From positions 2,046,001-2,110,000 of the forward strand of contig NZ_LT607409.1 in assembly GCF_900091505.1 (NCBI RefSeq): a stretch of 64,000 nt of DNA, read 5' to 3'. This document shows positions 26,474 to 34,777 of this stretch, piece after piece. How positions within the stretch are numbered: position 1 is the stretch's first letter; every line of letters begins with the position of its first letter. Position numbers and translations under genes: made by a program. Source of the DNA: Micromonospora chokoriensis (GTDB lineage Bacteria; Actinomycetota; Actinomycetes; Mycobacteriales; Micromonosporaceae). Under the pieces are notes generated by a model. That model was not told where the DNA came from. It was given only the letters and a program-made list of their open reading frames with translations, and did no database searches.

Positions 26474-27169
26474 ATGAGCGTGACGGACGTCTTCGACGCG
26501 GTGGCCGGCACCTACGACGAGGCCCGCAGGCGGTTGGTGCCCTGCTTCGACAGCTTCTACGGCACCGCCGTCCGGGTGGCCGCGCCGCCGTTGCGGGCCG
26601 CGCTCGCCGCCGGGCGTACCCCGGAGGTGTTGGATCTGGGCGCGGGCACCGGCCTGCTCTCGTTGCTGCTCGCCACGGCGGTGCCCGGGGTCCGGCTGAC
26701 CCTGGTGGACGGGGCGCCGGCGATGCTCGCCCGCGCCACCGACCAGTTGGACGCGCGGTCCGTGCCACACCTGACGGTCCACGCCGACCTGGCCGACGAG
26801 CTGCCGCCCGGGCGGTACGACGCGGTGGTCAGCGCGCTGGCGATCCACCACCTGGACGACGCCGGCAAGCGCGTGCTCTACCGGCGGGCCGCCGCGGCGC
26901 TGGCGCCGGGTGGGGTGTTCGTCAACGCCGAGCAGGTCGCCGGCCCGACCCCGGAGCTGGACCGGCGCTACGACGAGGTGTGGATGGAGCAGATCACCGA
27001 ACTGGGCGCGTCCCCAGAGGAGATCGCCGCCTCCCGCGGCCGGATGCGCCACGATCGGCCGGCGACAGTGGCCGACCAGTGTCGGTGGCTCGCCGAGGCC
27101 GGCCTGGTCGACGTCGACTGCTACTTCAAGGAGTGGCGTTTCGCGGTGTTCGGCGGTCGCGCCGCGTGA
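26474..27169 (+). CDS. Class I SAM-dependent methyltransferase
   Basis: 231 residues with motif I VLDLGAGTGLLSLLLA (residues ~53-68), acidic loop LTLVDGAP, and motif IV-like YDAVVSALAIHHLDD. GGGAGA ribosome site. Belongs to the small-molecule methyltransferases with the DVFDAVAGTYDEARRRLVP start; substrate unknown. Stands as a single gene after a terminator with its own TATAAT promoter. Confidence 0.9.
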   Translation: MSVTDVFDAVAGTYDEARRRLVPCFDSFYGTAVRVAAPPLRAALAAGRTPEVLDLGAGTGLLSLLLATAVPGVRLTLVDGAPAMLARATDQLDARSVPHLTVHADLADELPPGRYDAVVSALAIHHLDDAGKRVLYRRAAAALAPGGVFVNAEQVAGPTPELDRRYDEVWMEQITELGASPEEIAASRGRMRHDRPATVADQCRWLAEAGLVDVDCYFKEWRFAVFGGRAA

Positions 27170-27222
27170 CGACAACCGGTATGGGTGTTTCGACGTCGGA
27201 GGGTGAGCCGGCGAACGCACGG

Positions 27223-27252
27223 ATGACTGGCGGTCATACCTATGGGTAATCT
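27223..27252 (+). promoter_or_regulatory. Promoter and possible operator of the toxin-antitoxin pair
   Basis: ATGACT (27223-27228), 18-base spacer, TAATCT (27247-27252), seven bases before ATG 27260, which suggests a leaderless antitoxin mRNA. A small inverted repeat TACC-TATG-GGTA (27237-27248) overlaps the -10 box and could be the autoregulatory site. Confidence 0.5.
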
Positions 27253-27259
27253 GCTCGGC

Positions 27260-27517
27260 ATGACTGCCAAGGTGACTCTGTCGTTCACCGACGAGACGAT
27301 CGAGGAGGCCCGGCGGTTCGCGAAGCGCGAGGGCCTGTCGCTCTCCGCGTGGATGGACCAGGCCGCCCGGGAGAAGGCGCTGCGCGAGGTCTTCACCGCG
27401 CACGCCGCCGCCGTGGGCCGAGCCGGTCTGGACCTGGAGTCCGCCGCCCTCGCCGACGCCCGCGAGGCGGGCATGGTCAACGACCTGCTCTCCGGCGGCC
27501 GGCCGCGTGCTGCGTAG
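27260..27517 (+). CDS. MazE-like antitoxin (ribbon-helix-helix type)
   Basis: 85 residues. The N-terminal strand and two helices (KVTLSFTDETIEEARRFAK, LSLSAWMDQAAREKAL) look like a ribbon-helix-helix DNA-binding fold; the rest would bind the toxin. An ATG at 27242 is possible but falls between the promoter elements, so 27260 is preferred. It overlaps the toxin start by 11 bases, the normal translational coupling of such pairs. Confidence 0.82.
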   Translation: MTAKVTLSFTDETIEEARRFAKREGLSLSAWMDQAAREKALREVFTAHAAAVGRAGLDLESAALADAREAGMVNDLLSGGRPRAA

Positions 27518-27800
27518 GGGAGAGGTCTGGCGCATCGAGGGCGCCCGGGAACGCCTCGGGCTCGTGGTCAGCTCGGACGTCTACAACTCCACCGACGTGC
27601 CCATCGTGATCGTGGTCGAGGTGGTCGAGGAGTCGCTGCTGCGCGACTCGCCGCTCGCCGTCTCGATGGGCCGGTACGTGGTGATGCCCGACCGCATCTC
27701 CTCGCCGATGAAGAAGTGGTTCACCGAATGCGTGGACGTCGCCGACACCGACACCATGCACCGGGTCGGCCGCGCGCTACGCATCCTCCAGCAACTCTGA
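27507..27800 (+). CDS. MazF/PemK-family toxin (predicted endoribonuclease)
   Basis: 97 residues from a GTG. PemK/MazF fold features: LRRGEVWRIEGARERLGLVV at the start, VSSDVYNSTDVPIVIVV, VVMPDRISSPMKKWFTECVD and a C-terminal helix VGRALRILQQL. Members cleave mRNA when free of antitoxin. The RP-type catalytic motif is less canonical than in E. coli MazF, so activity is inferred. Confidence 0.82.
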   Translation: MLRRGEVWRIEGARERLGLVVSSDVYNSTDVPIVIVVEVVEESLLRDSPLAVSMGRYVVMPDRISSPMKKWFTECVDVADTDTMHRVGRALRILQQL

Positions 27801-27841
27801 GCGGCACCTCACCACCGCCGCCGACCCGTGGTGCGGTCCAC

Positions 27842-27879
27842 GTTTCCGGGCCGACCCGCGACGGGCACTGCCAGGAAAC
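27842..27879 (+). promoter_or_regulatory. Possible GlnR box upstream of narK
   Basis: GTTTC-n6-GACCC-n6-GGCAC-n6-GAAAC, in the exact 5-n6-5 register of GlnR boxes, but only the last half-site is perfect. It ends 50 bases before the narK GTG; a TAGCGT hexamer at 27890-27895 would be a suitably placed -10. Confidence 0.45.
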
Positions 27880-27928
27880 CGGGCGTTCCTAGCGTTCCTC
27901 CTCGTCACACCGACGAGGAGGAGCCGCC

Positions 27929-29311
27929 GTGAGCACGCTCACCAGCACCGCAGTCACCGCCCGGCCAGCGGCCACCACCGGCCGTGCGCGCCGGCTCGAC
28001 GACTGGCGCCCCGAGGACCCCGACTTCTGGCGGGTGACCGGCGCGCCGATCGCCCGGCGCAACCTCTGGGTATCGATCTTCGCCGAGCACGTCGGCTTCT
28101 CGGTGTGGAGCCTCTGGTCGGTCACCGTGCTCTTCCTCGGCCCGGCCTACGGCATCGACCCGGCCGGGAAGTTCCTGCTCACCGCCGTGCCCGCCGCGCT
28201 GGGAGCGGTGCTGCGGCTGCCGTACACGCTGGCGGTGGCCCGCTTCGGCGGGCGGCGTTGGACGATCATCAGCGCCCTCATGCTGCTGGTGCCCACGGTG
28301 CCGATGACGGTGCTGCTGGAACCCGGGGTGTCCTACTCCACCCTGATGGTGCTCGCCTGCCTGACCGGCGTGGGCGGGGGCAACTTCGCCTCCTCGATGG
28401 CGAACATCAACCTGTTCTACCCGGAGCGGCTCAAGGGTCGGGCCCTCGGGCTCAACGCGGGCGGCGGCAACCTGGGCGTACCCGCAGTGCAACTGGTCGG
28501 CCTGGCGGTCCTCGCCACCGCCGGTGCCGCGTACCCCCGGCTGGTCCCGGCGGTCTACCTGCCGCTGATCGTGCTGGCGGCGCTGGCGGCGGCCCGGTGG
28601 TTGGACACCGTGCCCGGTGCGCGCAACGAGCCCGGCGCGCTGCGCGAGGCGGCCCGCGATCCGCACACCTGGGTCATGTCAGTGCTCTACATCGGCACCT
28701 TCGGCTCGTTCATCGGCTTCGGCTTCGCCTTCGGGCAGGTGCTCCAACTCCAGTTCGCCGAGCGGTTCCCCACCCCGGTCGACGCCGCCTGGCTGACCTT
28801 CCTCGGGCCGCTGGTCGGCTCGCTGATCCGGCCGCTGGGCGGGCACCTGGCCGACCGGCTGGGCGGAGCCCGGGTGACCTTCTGGAACTTCGTCGCGATG
28901 GCGGCCGGCGCGGGCACCGTGCTGTACGCGGCCCGGGAACGCTCGTTCGGGCTCTACCTGGCCGGGTTCATCGCCCTCTTCGTCTTCTCCGGCATCGGCA
29001 ACGGGTCCACCTACAAGATGATCCCGGCGATCTTCCGGGCCCGGGCGGCGGGCGCGGTGGCCACCGGTCGCCGCGACCCGGAGGCGGCCGCCCGGTGGGC
29101 GCGGCGGATGACCGGCTCGTTGATCGGCATCGCGGGTGCCGTCGGCGCGTCCGGTGGGGTGCTGGTCAACATCTCGTTCCGTCAGTCGTTCCTCGGCTCC
29201 GGCAACGCCGACGCCGCCTATCTGGCCTTCATCGGCTGGTACGCGTTGTGCTTCGCGATCACCTGGGTGGTCTACCTGCGGCCCCGCGCCAATCGGCTGG
29301 CCAACGTGTGA
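27929..29311 (+). CDS. narK: Nitrate/nitrite transporter NarK (MFS)
   Basis: 460 residues, about twelve membrane helices. The nitrate-porter signature GVGGGNFASSMANINLFYPE and a second glycine-rich motif FSGIGNGSTYKMIP are visible. GTG start after GAGGAGGAG. Imports nitrate for the nasA-nirBD operon 3.7 kb away, or exports nitrite. Followed by a small G5/C5 hairpin with TTTT. Confidence 0.93.
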   Translation: MSTLTSTAVTARPAATTGRARRLDDWRPEDPDFWRVTGAPIARRNLWVSIFAEHVGFSVWSLWSVTVLFLGPAYGIDPAGKFLLTAVPAALGAVLRLPYTLAVARFGGRRWTIISALMLLVPTVPMTVLLEPGVSYSTLMVLACLTGVGGGNFASSMANINLFYPERLKGRALGLNAGGGNLGVPAVQLVGLAVLATAGAAYPRLVPAVYLPLIVLAALAAARWLDTVPGARNEPGALREAARDPHTWVMSVLYIGTFGSFIGFGFAFGQVLQLQFAERFPTPVDAAWLTFLGPLVGSLIRPLGGHLADRLGGARVTFWNFVAMAAGAGTVLYAARERSFGLYLAGFIALFVFSGIGNGSTYKMIPAIFRARAAGAVATGRRDPEAAARWARRMTGSLIGIAGAVGASGGVLVNISFRQSFLGSGNADAAYLAFIGWYALCFAITWVVYLRPRANRLANV

Positions 29312-29338
29312 GCTGGGCCACGGACGGCGGGTCGGCGC

Positions 29339-29359
29339 GGGGGACCGTACCCCCGTTTT
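29339..29359 (+). terminator. Short intrinsic terminator after narK
   Basis: GGGGG-n6-CCCCC-G-TTTT. The T-run overlaps the -35 box of the next promoter. Confidence 0.6.
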
Positions 29360-29387
29360 GACCTGCGTACCGGGCGCCGGGTATCGT
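29358..29387 (+). promoter_or_regulatory. Promoter of the rplM-rpsI operon
   Basis: TTGACC, 18-base spacer, TATCGT: a near-consensus housekeeping promoter, leaving a leader of about 125 bases before rplM. Confidence 0.7.
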
Positions 29388-29520
29388 TGCCTGCTGTTGT
29401 ACGACATCCAGAGGCGTGCCCCATCAGGTACGCTTGGTCGTTCGTGCGCGCTGGTCCGGCCTGCAAGATCTGGTCACCTCGGCGCGCGACCCCAGACCGA
29501 CGACGAGACAAGGTAGACCT

Positions 29521-29964
29521 GTGCGTACGTACAGCCCGAAGCCGGGTGAGATCGAGCGTCAGTGGCACGTCATCGACGCCTCTGATGTCGTGCTGGGCCG
29601 CCTGGCCACCCACGCCGCCACGTTGCTGCGTGGTAAGCACAAGCCGACTTTCGCGCCGCACGTCGACACGGGCGACTTCGTCGTCATCGTGAACGCGGGC
29701 AAGGTTGCGCTGACCGGCAACAAGCGCCACACCAAGGTTGCTTACCGCCACTCCGGTTACCCGGGTGGTCTGAAGCAGGTCGGCTACGACGAGCTGCTGA
29801 CCAAGCGCCCCGAGCGGGCCATCGAGCTCGCGGTGAAGGGGATGCTCCCGCACAACAAGCTCGGCCGTCAGCTGATCAAGAAGCTGAAGGTCTACGCCGG
29901 TGCCGAGCACCCGCACCTCGCGCAGCAGCCGGTGCCGTTCGAGATCAAGCAGATCGCGCAGTGA
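29521..29964 (+). CDS. rplM: Ribosomal protein L13
   Basis: 147 residues from GTG ([20 protein letters not shown]). Contains the L13 blocks [19 protein letters not shown] and [16 protein letters not shown]. Large-subunit protein. Stop is 20 bases before rpsI, the usual pair. Confidence 0.98.
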   Translation: MRTYSPKPGEIERQWHVIDASDVVLGRLATHAATLLRGKHKPTFAPHVDTGDFVVIVNAGKVALTGNKRHTKVAYRHSGYPGGLKQVGYDELLTKRPERAIELAVKGMLPHNKLGRQLIKKLKVYAGAEHPHLAQQPVPFEIKQIAQ

Positions 29965-29984
29965 GCGCGGGCGAAGGAATCAGC

Positions 29985-30449
29985 ATGACCGACATCACCG
30001 AGACCGAGGTCGCCCCCGAGGTCACCGAGGCGCCGGCGCCCGTCGCCCGTGCGCCGCGTGGTGACCGCCCGATCCAGACCGTGGGTCGGCGCAAGGAGGC
30101 CATCGTCCGGGTCCGCATCGTCCCGGGCACCGGCAAGATCACCTGCAACGGCCGCGACCTCGAGGCCTACTTCCCGAGCAAGGTGCACCAGCAGCTCATC
30201 AAGGACCCGCTGGTCACCGCCGAGAAGCCCGAGGCGTTCGACGTCATCGCCAACCTGCGTGGCGGCGGCACCACCGGCCAGGCCGGTGCGCTGCGGCTGG
30301 CCATCGCGCGTGCGCTGATCGTCAGCGAGCCCGACGACCGCCCGGCCCTGAAGAAGGCCGGCTTCCTCACCCGGGACGCCCGGGTCAAGGAGAGCAAGAA
30401 GTACGGCCTCAAGAAGGCCCGTAAGGCTCCCCAGTACTCGAAGCGCTGA
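29985..30449 (+). CDS. rpsI: Ribosomal protein S9
   Basis: 154 residues. Start at ATG 29985 after GAAGGA; an upstream overlapping GTG at 29961 is less likely. Acidic N-extension typical of actinobacteria, then [39 protein letters not shown] and the basic tail [12 protein letters not shown] that reaches the ribosomal P site. Confidence 0.98.
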   Translation: MTDITETEVAPEVTEAPAPVARAPRGDRPIQTVGRRKEAIVRVRIVPGTGKITCNGRDLEAYFPSKVHQQLIKDPLVTAEKPEAFDVIANLRGGGTTGQAGALRLAIARALIVSEPDDRPALKKAGFLTRDARVKESKKYGLKKARKAPQYSKR

Positions 30450-30478
30450 TCTTTCCCAGCGCGTTGTACTTCTGACGG

Positions 30479-30520
30479 ACGGCCGGTCCGCCTCCCCGAT
30501 CGGGGAGGTGGGTCGGCCGT
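30479..30520 (+). terminator. Terminator of rplM-rpsI
   Basis: Long hairpin with arms ACGGCCG-gt-CC-g-CCTCCCCG and complement, two small internal loops, followed by CTTTCTCCT. Confidence 0.75.
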
Positions 30521-30565
30521 TCCGCTTTCTCCTCACTTGTTGTGCTCAATCGGAGGTTGGCGGGT

Positions 30566-31921
30566 ATGGGTCGGTTGTTCGGCACGGACGGCGTACGCGG
30601 GCGGGCAAACGCGGATCTCACCCCCGAGTTGGCGATGGCGCTCGCCGTCGCCGCCGCGCACACACTCGCCGAGACGGACCGCAGCCACCCGCCACTCGCC
30701 GTCGTCGGTCGAGACACCCGGGCCAGCGGCGAGATGCTGGAGGCCGCCGTGGTGGCCGGCCTGACCAGCGCCGGCGCCAATGTGGTGCGGGTCGGCGTGC
30801 TGCCCACCCCGGCGGTGGCGTTCCTCACCGCCGAGGCCAAGGCCGACCTCGGCGTGGTGCTCTCCGCGTCGCACAACCCGATGCCGGACAACGGGATCAA
30901 GCTCTTCGCCGCCGGCGGGCACAAACTGCCCGACGAGATTGAGATGCAGATCGAGGCGGCCGTCGAGACGAACAGCACCACCGCCTGGGAGCGGCCGGTC
31001 GGTGCCGGCGTCGGGCGGGTGCACGACCTGCTCGACGGTGCGGACCACTACGTCCAGCACCTGGTCGGCGCCGTGCCACACCGGCTGGACGGAATCAAGG
31101 TCGTGGTCGACTGCGCCAACGGCGCGGCGAGCGAGGTCGCTCCCGTGGCCTACCGGGAGGCCGGCGCGGAGGTCGTCGCGATCAACGCCGAGCCCGACGG
31201 TCTGAACATCAACGACGACTGCGGCTCCAACCACATCGAGGCGCTGCGCGAGGCCGTCATCCAACACGGCGCCCACCTGGGCATCGCCCACGACGGCGAC
31301 GCCGACCGGATCGTGGCGGTCAGCGCCGACGGCGACGAGGTCGACGGCGACCAGGTCATGGCGATCCTGGCGCTGGCCATGCGCGAGGCCGGCACGCTCA
31401 CGCAGGACACTCTCGTCGCCACCGTGATGAGCAACCTCGGGCTACGGCTCGCGATGTCCGCGCAGGGCATCCGGCTGATCGAGACCAAGGTCGGCGACCG
31501 GTACGTGCTGGAGGAGCTGCGCGCCTCCGGCCTGGCCCTCGGCGGTGAGCAGAGCGGTCACATCGTGATGCCCGCGCACGCCACCACCGGCGACGGTGTG
31601 CTCACCGGCCTGCACCTGATGGCCCGGATGGCGGCCACCGGCCAGTCCCTCGCCGAGCTGGCCTCGGTGGTCACCAAGCTGCCGCAGGTGCTGATCAACG
31701 TGCCGGTCGGCGACCGGACCGTCGGCGCCAACGCGCCCGCCGTCCGCGCCGAGGTCGAGCGGGCCGAGGCGGAGCTGGGTGAGACCGGCCGCGTGCTGCT
31801 GCGCCCGTCGGGCACCGAACCGCTGGTACGCGTGATGGTCGAGGCCGCCACCGAGGCGACCGCCCGCGAGGTCGCCGAACGGATCGCCGAGCAGGTCCGC
31901 ACCGCCAGCCCTGCCCGGTAG
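30566..31921 (+). CDS. glmM: Phosphoglucosamine mutase
   Basis: 451 residues. Converts glucosamine-6-phosphate to glucosamine-1-phosphate for UDP-GlcNAc and peptidoglycan. [12 protein letters not shown] start, active-site SASHNP with phosphoserine Ser102, metal loop DGDADR, sugar loop GEQSGH, phosphate loop RPSGTEP. CGGAGGT ribosome site. Conserved position after rpsI. Confidence 0.98.
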   Translation: MGRLFGTDGVRGRANADLTPELAMALAVAAAHTLAETDRSHPPLAVVGRDTRASGEMLEAAVVAGLTSAGANVVRVGVLPTPAVAFLTAEAKADLGVVLSASHNPMPDNGIKLFAAGGHKLPDEIEMQIEAAVETNSTTAWERPVGAGVGRVHDLLDGADHYVQHLVGAVPHRLDGIKVVVDCANGAASEVAPVAYREAGAEVVAINAEPDGLNINDDCGSNHIEALREAVIQHGAHLGIAHDGDADRIVAVSADGDEVDGDQVMAILALAMREAGTLTQDTLVATVMSNLGLRLAMSAQGIRLIETKVGDRYVLEELRASGLALGGEQSGHIVMPAHATTGDGVLTGLHLMARMAATGQSLAELASVVTKLPQVLINVPVGDRTVGANAPAVRAEVERAEAELGETGRVLLRPSGTEPLVRVMVEAATEATAREVAERIAEQVRTASPAR

Positions 31922-31933
31922 TACGTCGGTTGG

Positions 31934-31976
31934 ACGCTGTGGAGCTGAATCGTCTACGACATCAGCTCCACAGCGT
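31934..31976. repeat. Palindrome family A, short form
   Basis: 15-bp arms ACGCTGTGGAGCTGA / TCAGCTCCACAGCGT; the 13-base loop carries a further TCGT/ACGA pairing. Shares GGAGCTGAATCGT...CGACATCAGCTCC with 24424-24484. Between convergent glmM and aminotransferase genes, where it may act as a bidirectional terminator. Confidence 0.9.
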
Positions 31977-31979
31977 CCC

Positions 31980-32030
31980 GGCCGGGCAGTCTCCCCGGCC
32001 GGGCAGTCTCCCGGGCCGGGCAGTCTCCCG
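31980..32030. repeat. Three tandem copies of a 17-bp unit
   Basis: GGCCGGGCAGTCTCCCS at 31980, 31997 and 32014, directly after the palindrome. Confidence 0.9.
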
Positions 32031-32040
32031 GGCCGCCGGA

Positions 32041-32092
32041 TCACCGCCGCAGCGTGTGCAGTCGGGTCACCGCCGCAGCGCGTGCAGTCGGG
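32041..32092 (-). repeat. 26-bp tandem duplication of the aminotransferase 3' end
   Basis: Copies 32041-32066 and 32067-32092 differ at one base. The inner copy is the last codons and stop of the aminotransferase (encoding RLHALRR-stop); the outer copy is a spare, non-translated tail encoding RLHTLRR-stop. Confidence 0.9.
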
Positions 32093-33254
32093 TGACCGCC
32101 TCGGCCAGCACCTCGGGACGCTTGCAGAAGGCGAAGCGGACCAGCCGCCGGCCGGCCTCGACGTCGTCGTAGAAGACCTGCGTGGGCACCGCCACCACAC
32201 CGCAACGCTCCGGCAGTGACCGGCAGAACTCCACCCCGTCCCGGCCGCCGAGGGCGGTGATGTCGGCGGTGACGAAGTACGTCCCCTCCGAGCTGAGCAC
32301 GTCGAACCCGGCGTCGGTGAGACCGTCGACGAGTTGGTCACGCCGTTGCTGGAGCCCGTCCCGGAAACCGGTGTAGTAGTCGTCCGGCAGGGCCAGCGCC
32401 ACGGCCACCGCCGGTTGCAGCGGCGCGGCGTTGACGTACGTGAGGAACTGCTTCACTCGCACCACCGCCGAGATCAGCGCCGCCGGACCGCTCGCCCAAC
32501 CGACCTTCCAGCCCGTGCAGGAGAACGTCTTGCCGGCCGACGAGATGCGCAGCGTCCGCTCCCGCATCCCCGGCAGGGTCGCCAGCGACACGTGCGGGCT
32601 GGCCGCGTCGGTGAACACCAGGTGCTCGTACACCTCGTCGGTCACCGCGTACGCGTCGAACTCCTGGCACAGGTCGGCCACCATGGCCAACTCGGTCGGG
32701 CTGAAGACCTTGCCGGTCGGGTTGTGCGGTGAGTTGAGCAGCACCAACCGGGTGCGCGGGCCGAACGCCGCGCGAAGCGCCGCCGGGTCGAAAGCGTACC
32801 CGCCGTCGGTCGTCGGGCGCAGGGTCACCGGTCGCCGGACCGCCCCGGCCAGTGCGATCGAGGCAGCGTACGAGTCGTAGTACGGCTCGAAGCAGACCAC
32901 CTCGTCGCCCGGTTCGCAGAGCGCGAGGATGCTCGCCGCGACAGCCTCGGTCGCGCCTGCAGTGATGACGATCTCGCCGTCCGGGTCGTACGTGAGGTTC
33001 TGGAATCGTCGCTGGTGGGCCGCGACCGCCGCGCGCAGGGCGGGGATACCGGGGCCGGGCGGGTACTGGTTGTGCCCGCCGCGCAACGCCTCGGCGGCGG
33101 CGGCCAACATCTCCGGTGGGCCGTCGGTGTCGGGAAACCCCTGGCCGAGGTTGACCGCCCCGGTGCGCACGGCGAGGGCGGACATCTCGGCGAAGATCGT
33201 CGTGCCGAACGGCCGCATCCGGGCCACCAGCGGGTCGACATCGGTGCTCGTCAC
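32067..33254 (-). CDS. PLP-dependent class I/II aminotransferase (DapC/kynurenine aminotransferase-like)
   Basis: 395 residues. Fold-type I features: GFPDTDGPPEML, NQYPPGPGIPALRAAVAAH, ITAGATEAVAA, LNSPHNPTGKVFS, and the PLP lysine in SSAGKTFSCTGWKVGW. Close to actinobacterial N-succinyldiaminopimelate aminotransferases and to bacterial kynurenine/methionine aminotransferases; substrate cannot be settled. I chose GTG 33254, seven bases after a TAGGCT hexamer and without a ribosome site, consistent with leaderless translation. Confidence 0.9.
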   Translation of the reverse strand: MTSTDVDPLVARMRPFGTTIFAEMSALAVRTGAVNLGQGFPDTDGPPEMLAAAAEALRGGHNQYPPGPGIPALRAAVAAHQRRFQNLTYDPDGEIVITAGATEAVAASILALCEPGDEVVCFEPYYDSYAASIALAGAVRRPVTLRPTTDGGYAFDPAALRAAFGPRTRLVLLNSPHNPTGKVFSPTELAMVADLCQEFDAYAVTDEVYEHLVFTDAASPHVSLATLPGMRERTLRISSAGKTFSCTGWKVGWASGPAALISAVVRVKQFLTYVNAAPLQPAVAVALALPDDYYTGFRDGLQQRRDQLVDGLTDAGFDVLSSEGTYFVTADITALGGRDGVEFCRSLPERCGVVAVPTQVFYDDVEAGRRLVRFAFCKRPEVLAEAVTRLHALRR

Positions 33255-33308
33255 CTGCGCCAGCCTAAGGCCACCTACGGGCCGAACCCCAGACCCGTCG
33301 GGCTCATT

Positions 33309-33379
33309 CACGTCCGCCCACGCCCACGTCCGCCCACGCCCACGTCCGCCCACGCCCACGCCCACGCCCACGTCCGCAC
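33309..33379. repeat. 16-bp and 6-bp tandem repeats
   Basis: Three perfect copies of CACGTCCGCCCACGCC (33309, 33325, 33341), then CACGCC twice and a partial copy. Upstream of the aminotransferase. Confidence 0.85.
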
Positions 33380-33383
33380 GGCC

Positions 33384-33466
33384 GCTTGATCGACACGAGA
33401 TCGCCGATGTCGGGGTGTCGACGGCATCCTGATACCGCTACATCGCTGATCTCGTGTCGATCAAGC
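33384..33466. repeat. Long palindrome, type C
   Basis: Perfect 19-bp arms GCTTGATCGACACGAGATC (33384-33402) and complement (33448-33466) with a 45-base interior that is itself partly self-complementary (CGATGT / ACATCG). Lies between two minus-strand genes, just past the MmpS-like stop. Confidence 0.9.
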
Positions 33467-33486
33467 GGGGTCGGCCACGCTCAGCC

Positions 33487-34539
33487 TCACGCGGGCGTGC
33501 AACTGGTCGCCCCGTACCCCTGAATCTTCTTGACGACTGGCTTGCCGGCGCCGGTGATCGTGACGGTGCACTCGAGCGGTCGCTCACGGTCGTCGTCGTC
33601 GGACCACGTCGCCTCCACCATGACCCGGCTCTGGCCGCTGGTCCGGATGGTGATCCGCCACGGCAACGTCGCTCCGTCGACGTGGATCAGGTCGCTCTCG
33701 GCGTCGTAGAACGCGATGTCGGCCTCGCCCGCTCCGGTGACCTCGTAGACCACTGTCACCGGGGCCGGCCCCGACGTCGGCCGGGTGATCGGCTGCTTGC
33801 TCGGGGTCGGGGCCGCGGGGCTGGATAGCTCCGGATCGGGCGCACGTGTGGTGGGCGCGGTCCAACCGTCGTCGGGAATGACCCACGGTTCCTCGGCGAC
33901 CGGGTCCGAGCCGGGCTCGTCGAGCAGGAAACCACCCGCGCAGAAGCAGCCGCAGACGAGCACGACCAGCACCACGAAGGCCGCGACGACGATTCCGACG
34001 ATCCGACCGGCGCTCGTGCTCCGGCTGCCGCTGAACTGCGGCTGGCCGGGGTAGGCGTACGGCGGTGGATAGCCGTGGGGTGGCCACGCGGCGTGCGGTG
34101 GCCATCCAGGCTGCGGCTCCCCCGGAGGCGGGGGCCAGCCGGCTGGGGGCGGCGAACCGGCGTGCGGTGGCCATCCAGGCTGCGGCTCCCCCGGAGGCGG
34201 GGGCCAGCCGGCGTGCGGGGGCGAACCGGCGTGCGTGGGGTCCGAGGTGTGGGCCGGGTCCGAGGCATCGGGCTGGGGCGGCGTCCACGGGGACGTTGGC
34301 GATCCGGGCGTCCACTGGGTGGTGGGCGGTTGTGGCGCCCACTCGGTCGTGGGCGGTTGCGGCGTCCACGGCGTGAGCGTCCAGGGGGCCGGTGGTGCCC
34401 ACGGCTGGCCCGGGGCGAGCGGGTCGGGTGCCGGCGGCGCACCCGAGGACGGGGGCGCCGTCGGATCCGACGGTGGAGGGCTCGGAGCTGGATCCGACGG
34501 GGAGGAGGGGGACGGATCGGGCGGCGGCGCGTCGGACAT
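33487..34539 (-). CDS. Membrane-anchored MmpS-like protein with Pro-rich N-terminus
   Basis: 350 residues: a 170-residue Pro/Trp-rich cytoplasmic part with PPPPGEPQPGWPPHAGSPP repeats, one membrane helix (IVGIVVAAFVVLVVLVCGCF, about residues 180-200), then an extracytoplasmic domain resembling MmpS accessory proteins (VVYEVTGAGEADIAFYDA, LPWRITIRTSG, GYGATSC). The repeat is visible in DNA as a 53-base identity with 69-base period (34091 and 34160). No MmpL partner is adjacent. GGAG precedes the ATG. Confidence 0.8.
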   Translation of the reverse strand: MSDAPPPDPSPSSPSDPAPSPPPSDPTAPPSSGAPPAPDPLAPGQPWAPPAPWTLTPWTPQPPTTEWAPQPPTTQWTPGSPTSPWTPPQPDASDPAHTSDPTHAGSPPHAGWPPPPGEPQPGWPPHAGSPPPAGWPPPPGEPQPGWPPHAAWPPHGYPPPYAYPGQPQFSGSRSTSAGRIVGIVVAAFVVLVVLVCGCFCAGGFLLDEPGSDPVAEEPWVIPDDGWTAPTTRAPDPELSSPAAPTPSKQPITRPTSGPAPVTVVYEVTGAGEADIAFYDAESDLIHVDGATLPWRITIRTSGQSRVMVEATWSDDDDRERPLECTVTITGAGKPVVKKIQGYGATSCTPA

Positions 34540-34764
34540 GGCTGCTCCGGACAGGATCGGGTATGGGGCGAACGGGCCGAGGACAGGCGCGCGGAACCCG
34601 CCGAGAGACTTTCGTACCAGCAGGCGTGCCGCAACCCCGTCTGTCCCGGACCGTCCCCGTGCGGGCTGTGACGCTCGTCCCGTTGCGACCCGCCAACCAC
34701 CTATCGCTCAAATTCAGTGCTTGATAACCCGACTTTCGAGCACCCAACGTGAGTGAAACTGGGT

Positions 34765-34770
34765 TAGGCT
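34765..34770 (+). promoter_or_regulatory. -10 box of glmS (leaderless type)
   Basis: TAGGCT, seven bases before ATG 34778; no Shine-Dalgarno is present in the gap, so transcription probably starts at or next to the A of the ATG. Confidence 0.55.
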
Positions 34771-34777
34771 GCGGGCC

